From Vicugna pacos (taxonomy: Eukaryota; Chordata; Mammalia; Artiodactyla; Camelidae), in contig NC_132989.1 of the NCBI RefSeq assembly GCF_048564905.1, positions 2,959,257-3,023,256 of the forward strand: DNA of 64,000 nucleotides. Direction: 5' to 3'. The notes below the pieces were generated by a model, which was not told the origin of the DNA, did not search any database, and saw only the letters and a program-made list of their open reading frames with translations. This document shows, in pieces, positions 1 through 10,000 of this stretch (positions are counted from its first letter, which is position 1; each line of letters starts with the position of its first letter). The translations under genes were made by a program, and so were the position numbers.

Positions 1-3000
1 AAGCAAAGGTGAGGAAAGTAACAAAATAATAAAGATGAGACAAAAATAACTAAAATACAGACTAGTAATCCTGTATAAAAGATCAAGGATGGCAAAAATT
101 GTGTCTTTTAAAGATAAAAATTGAAAAATCTCTGGTTGAATCGTGCAAAAAAATATAAGAAAGAGGATTCACATAAAAAAGCAGAGATTAAAGAAGAGAT
201 ATTGCAACTGAAGTAACAGAAATTCAAATGATCAAAACAGACTACTATGAACAATTATATGCCAACATATTGGAAAATCCAGAAAAGAATGGATAAATTC
301 CTACAAAAATACAACCTACCAAGACTGAATCATGAAGAATTGGAAAATACGGACAAATAATGAATAAAAAGATTGAGTCAGCAACCAAAACAACACAAAA
401 TAAAGCAAAAAAAGCCCACGAGCAGATGGCTTTATGGGTGAATTCTACAAGACATTTAAAGAAGAATTAATACCAATTCTCAAATTATTTGAAAAATGAA
501 AGAAGGGAACACTTCCAAACTTATTTTGTGAGGCCAGCATTATCCTGATAGCAAAGCCAGATGAGGACAGTATAAGAAACAAAATTAGAATCAATATCTC
601 AGATGAAGATACATACAAAAATCATCAAAAACATACAACAAAAAAATCTAACAGTACATTAAAAGAATCATATGGCATTATCAAGTGGGATTAATTCCTG
701 GGATACCGGGATAGTTCAACACATAAAAATCAATGTTTATTGATTTGCTACATCACGCTAACACAATGAAGGATAAAATCGTGATAATCTCAACAGGTAC
801 AGAAAAGTCACTTAACAAACTTCGACTGCTTTTCATGGTAAAAAATATATTCAAAGTATAGAAGGAAAGCAATGCAACAAACTAAAGACCATAACAATGC
901 AACAGCTAACCTCATACTCAAAAAAAGCTTGAAGGCTTTTCTCTAAAATCAGGAAAGCCATAAGAATTTCGACTCTCACTAATGCTACTCAACATTGTAC
1001 AGGAAGTCCCATGCAGAGAATTCAGTCATGAAAAATAAATGAAAGGCATTCAAATCAAAAAGGAAAAATAAAATTGTATCTTTTGGTAGATTACATAATC
1101 TTTTTATTGAAGTGTAGTGTATTTACAATATTATGTTAGTTTCAGGTGTACAGTAAAGTGACTTAGGTGTTTTCAGACAGTATGTATATATATATATATA
1201 TATGAGTGTGTGTATATATATGTATATATATGCCTGAAGACTCCTGCAAAAAAAGAGTAATAGCCAATGAAAACAGTACAGTTTCTGAATAGAAAGTCAA
1301 CGTACAAAATTTACTTGCATTTCTATATATTAACAATAAACTATCTAAAAATAAATTATCAAAACAATCTTATTTCCATTGGAACTATATATGCATGCAT
1401 GTATGTATGTATGTAGGTAGGTATGTATGTATGTACGTATGCCTCATCTTTGGGGTATGTGTGTATATATATCTCTCTCATGAATGAACTTGGTAAAGCT
1501 GTAGGATACAAAATTTATATACAGAAATTAGTTGCAGTTTTATACACTAATAATGAAGTATCAGAAAAAGAAATTAAGAAAACAATCCCATTTACCATTC
1601 CAACAAAAATAATAAAATATCTAGGTATAAGCTATATCCTAAAGAGTACTTGTCCTCCAAAAACTGTATGATGCTCAGGAAGGAAATTGAAAATGACATG
1701 AACAGCTGGAAAGTTATACCATGTTTTTGGACTGAAGAATCAATATTGTTAAAATGATGATACTACCTCATGCAATGCACAGATGCTATGCAATCCACAT
1801 CAAAATACTAATGGCATGATTCACAGAACTTGAACAGATAATTCTAAAGTTTGTATGGAAACACAAAAGACTCCAAGTAGCCAAAACAAACTTGAGAAAG
1901 AACAAACCTGGAGAAATCATATTCCCTCCCTTTAGACTATACTACAAAGCTACAGTAATCAAAAAAGTATGGTACTGGTGCGAAACAGACACATATGTCC
2001 ATGGAAGAGAATACAGAGTGTAGAAATAAACTCAGGGGTTTATGATCAATTAATCTATAACAAAGGAGGGAAGAATATAAAATGGAGAAAATACAGTCAC
2101 TTCAATGAGTGGTGCTGGGAAAACTGTATAGCTACATACAACAGAATGAAATTAGAACACTCTCTAACACCATATACAAAAATAAAATCAAAATCAGTTA
2201 AAGATCTAAATGTAAGACTGTGTACTCTAAAACTCCTAGAAGAAAACATAGGCAGAACACTCTTTGACATACATCACGGCAATATTTTTTTGGCTCTGGC
2301 TCCTAAAGTAAAGGAAATAAAAATAAAAATAAACAAATGGAACTTAATTAGTCAAAAGCTGTTGCATAGCAAAGGAAATCATTGACAAAATGAAAAAATG
2401 ACCTACTGAATGGGAGAAAATATTTCCAAATGACATGATCGATAAGGGATTACTATCCAACATATATAGAGAGCTCATACAACTCAACATCAAAAAATGA
2501 ACAACCTGATTTAAAAATGGGCAAACACATTGAATATACTCTTTTTTCCCCAAAGAGGACATGCAGATGGCCCATTTCTAATCATCAGGGAAATGCAAAT
2601 CAAAACCACAAGGGGATATCACCTCACACTTGTCAGAGGGCTATTATCACAAAGAACATGAGGGGTGGAGGGTGGGAAGGGATAGATGGGATTTCAAAAT
2701 TGTTAAACAGATAAACAAGATTACACTGTATGGCACAGGGAAATATACACAAGATCTTACAGTAGCTCACAGAGAAAACAATGTGACAATGAATATACCT
2801 ATGTTCATGTATAACTGAAAAATTGTGCTCTACACTGGAATTTGACACAACACTGTAAAATGATTTTGAATCAATAAAAAAATGTAAAAAAAAAAAGACA
2901 TTGAAACAACCTAAATGTCCATCAACAGATGGCTGGATAAAGAAGTTGTGATATACTCATAAAATGGAATACTACGCAGCCATAAAAAAGAATAAAATAA

Positions 3001-3503
3001 TTCCATTTGTTGCAATATGGAGGGACCTGGAGATTGTTACATTAAGTGAAGTAAGCCAGAAAGAGCAAGACAAATACCATATGACATCACTTATATGTGA
3101 AATAAAAATATCACACAAATGAACTTATTTACTAAACAGAATCAGACTCATCAGACTCACAGACACAGAAAGCAAGCTTATGGGTACCAAAGTGGAAAGC
3201 AGATGAGGGAGGAACCAATTAGAAGTTTGGAATTAGCAGATACAAAATAATATATATAACACATAAGCAACAGGGTGTTACGGTATGACACAGAGTACTA
3301 TACTCACTATCCTGTAAATAAACCATAATGGGAAAGAATATGAAAAAGAATATGTATATATATATATGTAAAGCTGAATCACTTTGCTGTACAAAAGAAA
3401 CTTACACAATACTATAAATCAACTATAATTTTATTAAAATATTTTAAAAGAATAAAGATATTACACAATTAATTTTCACCTCGAAGAACTAGAAAAAAAG
3501 AAA
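1..3503 (+). repeat. Array unit 1
   Basis: Complete unit of 3503 bp. Its 138-codon ORF2 fragment lies at 1969-2385. Private or rare marks: a CpG in CTTCGACTGC at 827-836 where other units have CTTCAACTGC; TATCACAAAG near 2645 (others TATCAGAAAG); GTACAAAAG instead of GTACACCAG near 3391. It carries the extra EcoRI site at 1018-1023 and the TAG that interrupts the L1-a distal frame. The A-rich tail reads TTTTATTAAAA, shared only with unit 3. Confidence 0.95.
1018..1023. other. Unit-polymorphic EcoRI site (GAATTC)
   Basis: GAATTC in CAGAGAATTCAGTC is present in units 1, 5, 6, 9, 10, 11, 13 and 14; the other complete units read GAGAAATCAG. A second GAATTC in GGGTGAATTCTAC (for example 439-444) appears in all units including the partial one, so an EcoRI digest should give a ~3.5-kb band, with some units cut again about 580 bp downstream. 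Confidence 0.85.
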
Positions 3504-4602
3504 AAGCAAAGGTGAGGAAAGTAACAAAATAATAAAGATGAGACAAAAATAACTAAAATACAGACTAGTAATCCTGTATAAAAGATCAAGGATGGCAAAA
3601 ATTGTGTCTTTTAAAGATAAAAATTGAAAAATCTCTGGTTGAATCGTGCAAAAAAATATAAGAAAGAGGATTCACATAAAAAAGCAGAGATTAAAGAAGA
3701 GATATTGCAACTGAAGTAACAGAAATTCAAATGATCAAAACAGACTACTATGAACAATTATATGCCAACATATTGGAAAATCCAGAAAAGAATGGATAAA
3801 TTCCTTCAAAAATACAACCTACCAAGACTGAATCATGAAGAATTGGAAAATACGGACAAATAATGAATAAAAAGATTGAGTCAGCAACCAAAACAAAACA
3901 AAATAAAGCAAAAAAAGCCCACGAGCAGATGGCTTTATGGGTGAATTCTACAAGACATTTAAAGAAGAATTAATACCAATTCTCAAATTATTTGAAAAAT
4001 GAAAGAAGGGAACACTTCCAAACTTATTTTGTGAGGCCAGCATTATCCTGATAGCAAAGCCAGATGAGGACAGTATAAGAAACAAAATTATAATCAATAT
4101 CTCAGATGAAGATACATACAAAAATCATCAAAAACAACAACAAAAAAATCTAACAGTACATTAAAAGAATCATATGGCATTATAAAGTGGGATTAATTCC
4201 TGGGATACCGGGATAGTTCAACACATAAAAATCAATGTTTATTGATTTGCTACATCACACTAACAGAATGAAGGCTAAAATCGTGATAATCTCAACAGGT
4301 ACAGAAAAGTCACTTAACAAACTTCAACTGCTTTTCATGGTAAAAAATATATTCAAAGTATAGAAGGAAAGCAATGCAACAAACTAAAGACCATAACAAT
4401 GCAACAGCTAACCTCATACTCAAAAAAAGCTTGAAGGCTTTTCTCTAAAATCAGGAAAGCCATAAGAATTTCGACTCTCACTAATGCTACTCAACATTGT
4501 ACAGGAAGTCCCATGCAGAGAAATCAGTCATGAAAAATAAATGAAAGGCATTCAAATGAAAAAGGAAAAATAAAATTGTATCTTTTGGTAGATTACATAA
4601 TC
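3457..4602 (+). mobile_element. L1-a: dead LINE-1 ORF2 reverse-transcriptase segment (reference copy)
   Basis: This stretch follows L1 ORF2 from just upstream of the reverse-transcriptase domain into its palm. Recognisable pieces include the segment matching ORF2 EYYEQLYAN (GACTACTATGAACAATTATATGCC), then DGFTGEFY-like, FYEASITLIPKP-like and QVGFIPG-like stretches. The frame is broken many times by stops and indels. Both catalytic motifs are altered: the usual AFDK segment reads SLNK near 4310-4321, and the FADD segment reads LVDY near 4587-4598. It therefore cannot encode an active enzyme. A copy occupies the start of every unit (1-1100 in unit 1). It ends abruptly at an antisense L1 fragment. 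Confidence 0.88.
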
Positions 4603-4711
4603 TTTTTATTGAAGTGTAGTGTATTTACAATATTATGTTAGTTTCAGGTGTACAGTAAAGTGACTTAGGTGTTTTCAGACAGTATGTATATATATATATA
4701 TATATATATAT
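4603..4711 (-). mobile_element. Antisense 5'-truncated L1 3' end, inserted in L1-a
   Basis: The piece starts with TTTTTATTGAAG and continues GTGTAGTGTATTTACAAT, GTTAGTTTCAGGTGTACAG and so on. That is the reverse complement of a cetartiodactyl-type L1 3' terminus, which ends with a sequence like CTTCAATAAAA plus an A tail. It passes into a TA run at 4687-4711. It lies between two halves of the L1-a reading, so it looks like a later insertion by target-primed reverse transcription in the opposite orientation. I could not identify a convincing target-site duplication; about a dozen L1 bases seem lost or overwritten by the TA tract. Confidence 0.8.
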
Positions 4712-4738
4712 GAGTGTGTGTATATATATGTATATATA
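4685..4738 (+). repeat. TA/TG microsatellite, variable between units
   Basis: A pure TA run followed by GAGTGTGTG and further TA. The pure run measures 25 nt here but 19 in unit 1 (1185-1203), 21 in unit 3, 17 in units 5 and 6, 15 in unit 7 and 23 in unit 18. This is one of the main sources of unit-length differences. Confidence 0.9.
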
Positions 4739-4740
4739 TG

Positions 4741-4893
4741 CATGAAGACTCCTGCAAAAAAAGAGTAATAGCCAATGAAAACAGTACAGTTTCTGAATAG
4801 AAAGTCAACGTACAAAATTTACTTGCATTTCTATATATTAACAATGAACTATCTAAAAATAAATTATCAAAACAATCTTATTTCCATTGGAAC
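4741..4893 (+). mobile_element. L1-a distal piece: ORF2 segment after the antisense insertion
   Basis: The translation PEDSCKKRVIANENSTVSE, then a stop, then KVNVQNLLAFLYINNE aligns with the L1 ORF2 stretch that follows the FADD motif (compare consensus-like ...GYKINAQKSLAFLYTNDE). The internal TAG is at the equivalent of 4798-4800. In units 3, 6, 8, 9, 15, 16 and 17 it is TAT, which leaves a longer open frame. The same ORF2 stretch appears again about 100 bp downstream as the beginning of L1-b. Homology stops near TTCCATTGGAAC. Confidence 0.82.
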
Positions 4894-4948
4894 TATATAT
4901 GCATGCATGTATGTATGTATGTAGGTAGGTATGTATGTATGTACGTAT
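4894..4948 (+). repeat. GTAT-type microsatellite, invariant between units
   Basis: The tract begins ATATATGCATGCATG and continues with GTAT repeats, a GTAGGTAGGT interruption, more GTAT and GTACGTATG. I see the same tract length and the same interruption in all complete units, unlike the nearby TA run. The alternating purine-pyrimidine TGCATGCATG part could adopt unusual helix forms; that is inference. Confidence 0.88.
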
Positions 4949-4986
4949 GCCTCATCTTTGGGGTATGTGTGTATATATATCTCTCT
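4949..4986 (+). other. Seam of unknown origin between L1-a and L1-b
   Basis: About 38 bp (GCCTCATCTTTGGGG, then GTGTGTATATATATCTCTCT) that I cannot place in L1. It may be the remains of a microsatellite-rich host sequence, or of the junction formed when the two L1 pieces came together. It is conserved in every complete unit; unit 7 has a small change in the TA/TC part. Confidence 0.5.
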
Positions 4987-6168
4987 CATGAATGGATTTG
5001 GTAAAGCTGTAGGATACAAAATTTATATACAGAAATTAGTTGCAGTTTTATACACTAATAATGAAGTATCAGAAAAAGAAATTAAGAAAACAATCCCATT
5101 TACCATTCCAACAAAAATAATAAAATATCTAGGTATAAGCTATATCCTAAAGAGTACTTGTCCTCCAAAAACTGTATGATGCTCAGGAAGGAAATTGAAA
5201 ATGACATGAACAGCTGGAAAGTTATACCATGTTTTTGGACTGAGGAATCAATATTGTTAAAATGATGATACTACCTAATGCAATGCACAGATGCTATGCA
5301 ATCCACATCAAAATACTAATGGCATGATTCACAGAACTTGAAGAGATAATTCTAAAGTTTGTATGGAAACACAAAAGACTCCAAGTAGCCAAAACAAACT
5401 TGAGAAAGAACAAACCTGGAGAAATCATATTGCCTCCCTTTAGACTATACTACAAAGCTACAGTAATCAAAAAAGTATGGTACTGGTGCGAAACAGACAC
5501 ATATGTCCATGGAAGAGAATACAGAGTGTAGAAATAAACTCAGGGGTTTATGATCAATTAATCTATAACAAAGGAGGGAAGAATATAAAATGGAGAAAAT
5601 ACAGTCACTTCAATGAGTGGTGCTGGGAAAACTGTATAGCTACATACAACAGAATGAAATTAGAACACTCTCTAACACCATATACAAAAATAAAATCAAA
5701 ATCAGTTAAAGATCTAAATGTAAGACTGTGTACTCTAAAACTCCTAGAAGAAAACATAGGCAGAACACTCTTTGACATACATCACGGCAATATTTTTTTG
5801 GCTCTGGCTCCTAAAGTAAAGGAAATAAAAATAAAAATAAACACATGGAACTTAATTAGTCAAAAGCTGTTGCATAGCAAAGGAAATCATTGACAAAATG
5901 AAAAAATGACCTACTGAATGGGAGAAAATATTTCCAAATGACATGATCGATAAGGGATTACTATCCAACATATATAGAGAGCTCATACAACTCAACATCA
6001 AAAAATGAACAACCTGATTTAAAAATGGGCAAACACATTGAATGTACTCTTTTTTCCCCAAAGAGGACATGCAGATGGCCCATTTCTAATCATCAGGGAA
6101 ATGCAAATCAAAACCACAAGGGGATATCACCTCACACTTGTCAGAGGGCTATTATCAGAAAGAACATG
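4987..6168 (+). mobile_element. L1-b: 5'-truncated LINE-1, ORF2 part (reference copy)
   Basis: L1-b begins at the ORF2 segment matching INEFGKVAGYKI and follows ORF2 closely: NNEVSEKEIKKTIPFTIPTK, IIKYLGI, then the region matching FVWKHKRPRIAK and LRKKN, VIKxVWYW, and the 138-codon fragment described separately. After the stretch matching QIKTT..YHLTPVRMAIIK (around 6110-6160) it jumps straight to the 3' UTR. It has lost roughly the last hundred or more codons of ORF2, and about 40 bp before the REMQIK-like segment. Stops and small indels are scattered through it. This internal C-terminal deletion could be a property of the source L1 subfamily or of this copy. Confidence 0.88.
5477..5893 (+). 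pseudogene. 138-codon open fragment of L1-b ORF2 (reference copy; one in every complete unit)
   Basis: From residue 5 ([13 protein letters not shown]) onward the translation matches L1 ORF2 downstream of the reverse transcriptase: YDQLIYNKGGKNIKWRK, FNEWCWENCIATYNRMKLEH, LTPYTKI, VKDLNVRLCTLKLLEENIGR and KINKWNLI. The ATG is incidental. It lies where ORF2 reads VWYW in another frame, and a one-base deletion just after it restores the ORF2 frame. A second small deletion near residue 128 shifts the end, giving QKLLHSKGNH. The fragment lacks endonuclease, catalytic reverse transcriptase and the cysteine-rich C-terminus. It is intact in all 18 units at matching offsets. Between units I see eight distinct amino-acid-changing and two silent substitutions, which argues against selection on the protein. 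Confidence 0.85.
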
Positions 6169-6404
6169 AGGGGTGGAGGGTGGGAAGGGATAGATGGGAT
6201 TTCAAAATTGTTAAACAGATAAACAAGATTACACTGTATGGCACAGGGAAATATACACAAGATCTTACAGTAGCTCACAGAGAAAACAATGTGACAATGA
6301 ATATACCTATGTTCATGTATAACTGAAAAATTGTGCTCTACACTGGAATTTGAAACAACACTGTAAAATGATTTTGAATCAATAAAAAAATGTAAAAAAA
6401 AAAA
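6169..6404 (+). mobile_element. L1-b 3' UTR and A tail
   Basis: Starts with the G-rich segment, continues through ACAGGGAAATATACACAAG and ACTGAAAAATTGTGCTC, and ends AATAAA (6381-6386) with an A run at 6394-6404. The AATAAA would be the L1 polyadenylation signal. Units 12, 13 and 17 read GAATAAATAAA here. A-run length varies between units. This UTR differs from that of L1-c, so L1-b and L1-c derive from different L1 subfamilies. I associate this type with camelid L1s, with low confidence. Confidence 0.82.
6170..6189 (+). other. G-quadruplex motif in L1-b 3' UTR
   Basis: Four G runs (GGGG, GGG, GGG, GGG) separated by loops of 4, 1 and 2 bases fit the canonical intramolecular G-quadruplex pattern. 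G-rich tracts are a known feature of mammalian L1 3' UTRs. The motif starts at 2662, 6170, 9679, 13183, 16684, 20189, 23686, 27185, 30691, 34197, 37702, 41202, 44704, 48206, 51709, 55208, 58708 and 62215, once per complete unit. I saw no unit in which a G run is broken. Confidence 0.85.
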
Positions 6405-6417
6405 GACATTGAAACAA

Positions 6418-6630
6418 CCTAAATGTCCATCAACAGATGGCTGGATAAAGAAGTTGTGATATACTCATACAATGGAATACTACGCAGCCATAAAAAAGAA
6501 TAAAATAATTCCATTTGTTGCAATATGGAGGGACCTGGAGATTGTTACATTAAGTGAAGTAAGCCAGAAAGAGCAAGACAAATACCATATGACATCACTT
6601 ATATGTGAAATAAAAATATCACACAAATGA
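6418..6630 (+). pseudogene. L1-c ORF2 C-terminal remnant
   Basis: Seventy-one codons including the final TGA read PKCPSTDGWIKKL, stop, YTHTMEYYAAIKKNKIIPF, VAIWRDLEIVTLSEVSQKEQ, DKYHMTSLICEIKISHK. This is the C-terminal end of mammalian L1 ORF2 (WIKKMWYIYTMEYYxAIKK and xLSEVSQxxKxKY). The one internal stop is a TGG-to-TGA change at the conserved Trp. Units 7, 14 and 15 have GAAAACTACG, altering the MEYY tyrosine to Asn; many units read WMDLEI-like (ATGGATGGACC) rather than WRDLEI. Confidence 0.87.
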
Positions 6631-6885
6631 ACTTATTTACTAAACAGAATCAGACTCATCAGACTCACAGACACAGAAAGCAAGCTTATGGGTACCAAAG
6701 TGGAAAGCAGATGAGGGAGGAACCAATTAGAAGTTTGGAATTAGCAGATACAAAATACTATATATAACAGATAAGCAACAGGGTGTTACGGTATGACACA
6801 GAGAACTATACTCACTATCCTGTAAATAAACCATAATGGGAAAGATTATGAAAAAGAATATGTATATATATATATATATGTAAAG

Positions 6886-6952
6886 CTGAATCACTTTGCT
6901 GTACACCAGAAACTTACACAATACTATAAATCAACTATAATTTAATTAAAAT
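6886..6952 (-). repeat. Inverted-repeat arm paired with the antisense L1 end
   Basis: Read on the minus strand, this L1-c terminus matches the antisense fragment at 4603-4670 of the same period and at 8119-8184 of the next unit, with about four in five positions identical by eye. A long + strand transcript would contain both arms, roughly 1.2 kb apart across the unit junction or 2.2 kb apart within a unit. Every unit has both arms. Confidence 0.7.
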
Positions 6953-7015
6953 ATTTTAAAAGAATAAAGATATTACACAATTAATTTTCACCTCGAAGAA
7001 CTAGAAAAAAAGATA

Positions 7016-10000
7016 AAGCAAAGGTGAGGAAAGTAACAAAATAATAAAGATGAGACAAAAATAACTAAAATACAGACTAGTAATCCTGTATAAAAGATCA
7101 AGGATGGCAAAAATTATGTCTTTTAAAGATAGAAATTGAAAAATCTCTGGTTGAATCGTGCAAAAAAATATAAGAAAGAGGATTCACATAAAAAAGCAGA
7201 GATTAAAGAAGAGATATTGCAACTGAAGTAACAGAAATTCAAATGATCAAAACAGACTACTATGAACAATTATATGCCAACATATTGGAAAATCCAGAAA
7301 AGAATGGATAAATTCCTACAAAAATACAACCTACCAAGACTGAATCATGAAGAATTGGAAAATACGGACAAATAATGAATAAAAAGATTGAGTCAGCAAC
7401 CAAAACAACACAAAATAAAGCAAAAAAAGCCCACGAGCAGATGGCTTTATGGGTGAATTCTACAAGACATTTAAAGAAGAATTAATACCAATTCTCAAAT
7501 TATTTGAAAAATGAAAGAAGGGAACACTTCCAAACTTATTTTGTGAGGCCAGCATTATCCTGATAGCAAAGCCAGATGAGGACAGTATAAGAAACAAAAT
7601 TAGAATCAATATCTCAGATGAAGATACATACAAAAATCATCAAAAACATACAACAAAAAAATCTAACAGTACATTAAAAGAATCATATGGCATTATAAAG
7701 TCGGATTAATTCCTGGGATACCGGGATAGTTCAACACATAAAAATCAATGTTTATTGATTTGCTACATCACACTAACAGAATGAAGGATAAAATCGTGAT
7801 AATCTCAACAGGTACAGAAAAGTCACTTAACAAACTTCAACTGCTTTTCATGGTAAAAAATATATTCAAAGTATAGAAGGAAAGCAATGCAACAAACTAA
7901 AGACCATAACAATGCAACAGCTAACCTCATACTCAAAAAAAGCTTGAAGGCTTTTCTCTAAAATCAGGAAAGCCATAAGAATTTCGACTCTCACTAATGC
8001 TACTCAACATTGTACAGGAAGTCCCATGCAGAGAAATCAGTCATGAAAAATAAATGAAAGGCATTCAAATCAAAAAGGAAAAATAAAATTGTATCTTTTG
8101 GTAGATTACATAATCTTTTTATTGAAGTGTAGTGTATTTACAATATTATGTTAGTTTCAGGTGTACAGTAAAGTGACTTAGGTGTTTTCAGACAGTATGT
8201 ATATATATATATATATATATGAGTGTGTGTATATATATGTATATATATGCCTGAAGACTCCTGCAAAAAAAGAGTAATAGCCAATGAAAACAGTACAGTT
8301 TCTGAATATAAAGTCAACGTACAAAATTTACTTGCATTTCTATATATTAACAATGAACTATCTAAAAATAAATTATCAAAACAATCTTATTTCCGTTGGA
8401 ACTATATATGCATGCATGTATGTATGTATGTAGGTAGGTATGTATGTATGTACGTATGCCTCATCTTTGGGGTATGTGTGTATATATATCTCTCTCATGA
8501 ATGAATTTGGTAAAGCTGTAGGATACAAAATTTATATACAGAAATTAGTTGCAGTTTTATACACTAATAATGAAGTATCAGAAAAAGAAATTAAGAAAAC
8601 AATCCCATTTACCATTCCAACAAAAATAATAAAATATCTAGGTATAAGCTATATCCTAAAGAGTACTTGTCCTCCAAAAACTGTATGATGCTCAGGAAGG
8701 AAATTGAAAATGACATGAACAGCTGGAAAGTTATACCATGTTTCTGGACTGAAGAATCAATATTGTTAAAATGATGATACTACCTCATGCAATGCACAGA
8801 TGCTATGCAATCCACATCAAAATACTAATGGCATGATTCACAGAACTTGAAGAGATAATTCTAAAGTTTGTATGGAAACACAAAAGACTCCAAGTAGCCA
8901 AAACAAACTTGAGAAAGAACAAACCTGGAGAAATCATATTGCCTCCCTTTAGACTATACTACAAAGCTACAGTAATCAAAAAAGTATGGTACTGGTGCGA
9001 AACAGACACATATGTCCATGGAAGAGAATACAGAGTGTAGAAATAAACTCAGGGGTTTATGATCAATTAATCTATAACAAAGGAGGGAAGAATATAAAAT
9101 GGAGAAAATACAGTCACTTCAATGAGTGGTGCTGGGAAAACTGTATAGCTACATACAACAGAATGAAATTAGAACACTCTCTAACACCATATACAAAAAT
9201 AAAATCAAAATCAGTTAAAGATCTAAATGTAAGACTGTGTACTCTAAAACTCCTAGAAGAAAACATAGGCAGAACACTCTTTGACATACATCACGGCAAT
9301 ATTTTTTTGGCTCTGGCTCCTAAAGTAAAGGAAATAAAAATAAAAATAAACAAATGGAACTTAATTAGTCAAAAGCTGTTGCATAGCAAAGGAAATCATT
9401 GACAAAATGAAAAAATGACCTACTGAATGGGAGAAAATATTTCCAAATGACATGATCGATAAGGGATTACTATCCAACATATATACAGAGCTCATACAAC
9501 TCAACATCAAAAAATGAACAACGTGATTTAAAAATGGGCAAACACATTGAATATACTCTTTTTTCCCCAAAGAGGACATGCAGATGGCCCATTTCTAATC
9601 ATCAGGGAAATGCAAATCAAAACCACAAGGGGATATCACCTCACACTTGTCAGAGGGCTATTATCAGAAAGAACATGAGGGGTGGAGGGTGGGAAGGGAT
9701 AGATGGGATTTCAAAATTGTTAAACAGATAAACAAGATTACACTGTATGGCACAGGGAAATATACACAAGATCTTACAGTAGCTCACAGAGAAAACAATG
9801 TGACAATGAATATACCTATGTTCATGTATAACTGAAAAATTGTGCTCTACACTGGAATTTGACACAACACTGTAAAATGATTTTGAATCAATAAAAAAAT
9901 GTAAAAAAAAAGACATTGAAACAACCTAAATGTCCATCAACAGATGGCTGGATAAAGAAGTTGTGATATACTCATACAATGGAATACTACGCAGCCATAA

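Larger units (their letters stand above)
6405..6968 (+). mobile_element. L1-c: 5'-truncated LINE-1 (ORF2 C-terminus plus 3' UTR)
   Basis: Begins right after the L1-b A run with the ORF2 C-terminal end, then a 3' UTR with TTATGGGTACCAAAG, ATAAACCATAATGGG, a second TA tract near 6863-6879, and the terminal CTGAATCACTTTGCTGTACACC and ACAATACTATAAATC sequence. It ends in an A-rich tail (TTAAAATATTTTAAAAG). Position after a poly(A) run is typical of one L1 landing in the tail of another. The 3' terminal 65 or so bases are an imperfect inverted repeat of the antisense fragment at 4603-4670. Confidence 0.87.
3504..7015 (+). repeat. Array unit 2 (longest unit)
   Basis: Complete unit of 3512 bp, the longest. 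The length comes mainly from an expanded TA tract at 4687-4711 (25 nt) and a longer second TA tract near 6863-6879. The ORF2 fragment is at 5477-5893, with a private Lys-to-Thr change near its end (AACACATGG). Other marks: lost extra EcoRI site, GAAGAGATAA shared with unit 3, CTACCTAATG shared with unit 11, and a private Gly in place of Glu at the start of L1-b (AATGGATTTGG). The part-by-part annotation below uses the copy that begins at 3457. Confidence 0.95.

Noticed and set aside
1423-1671. 82-codon frame starting in the GTAT tract
   Set aside because: The first ~20 codons are microsatellite and seam translation; the rest is the L1-b ORF2 fragment ending at a mutation-derived stop.
2344-2562. 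72-codon minus-strand open frame recurring in nearly every unit, and the 71-92-codon minus-strand frames near the end of L1-b
   Set aside because: They are antisense to L1-b ORF2 and its 3' UTR. Hydrophobic, Ser/Phe/Ile-rich products are what the reverse strand of A-rich L1 gives, and unit 14 loses the 72-codon frame with two substitutions.
2517-2818. Overlapping 65- and 62-codon plus-strand frames
   Set aside because: They cross frameshifts at the end of L1-b ORF2 and continue into the 3' UTR in non-ORF2 frames; recurrence simply reflects the tandem copies.
8223-8504. 93-codon plus-strand frame open in seven units
   Set aside because: It begins at a GTG inside a microsatellite, runs through a dead L1 piece and another microsatellite, and depends on one polymorphic base. 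No sign of a real gene.
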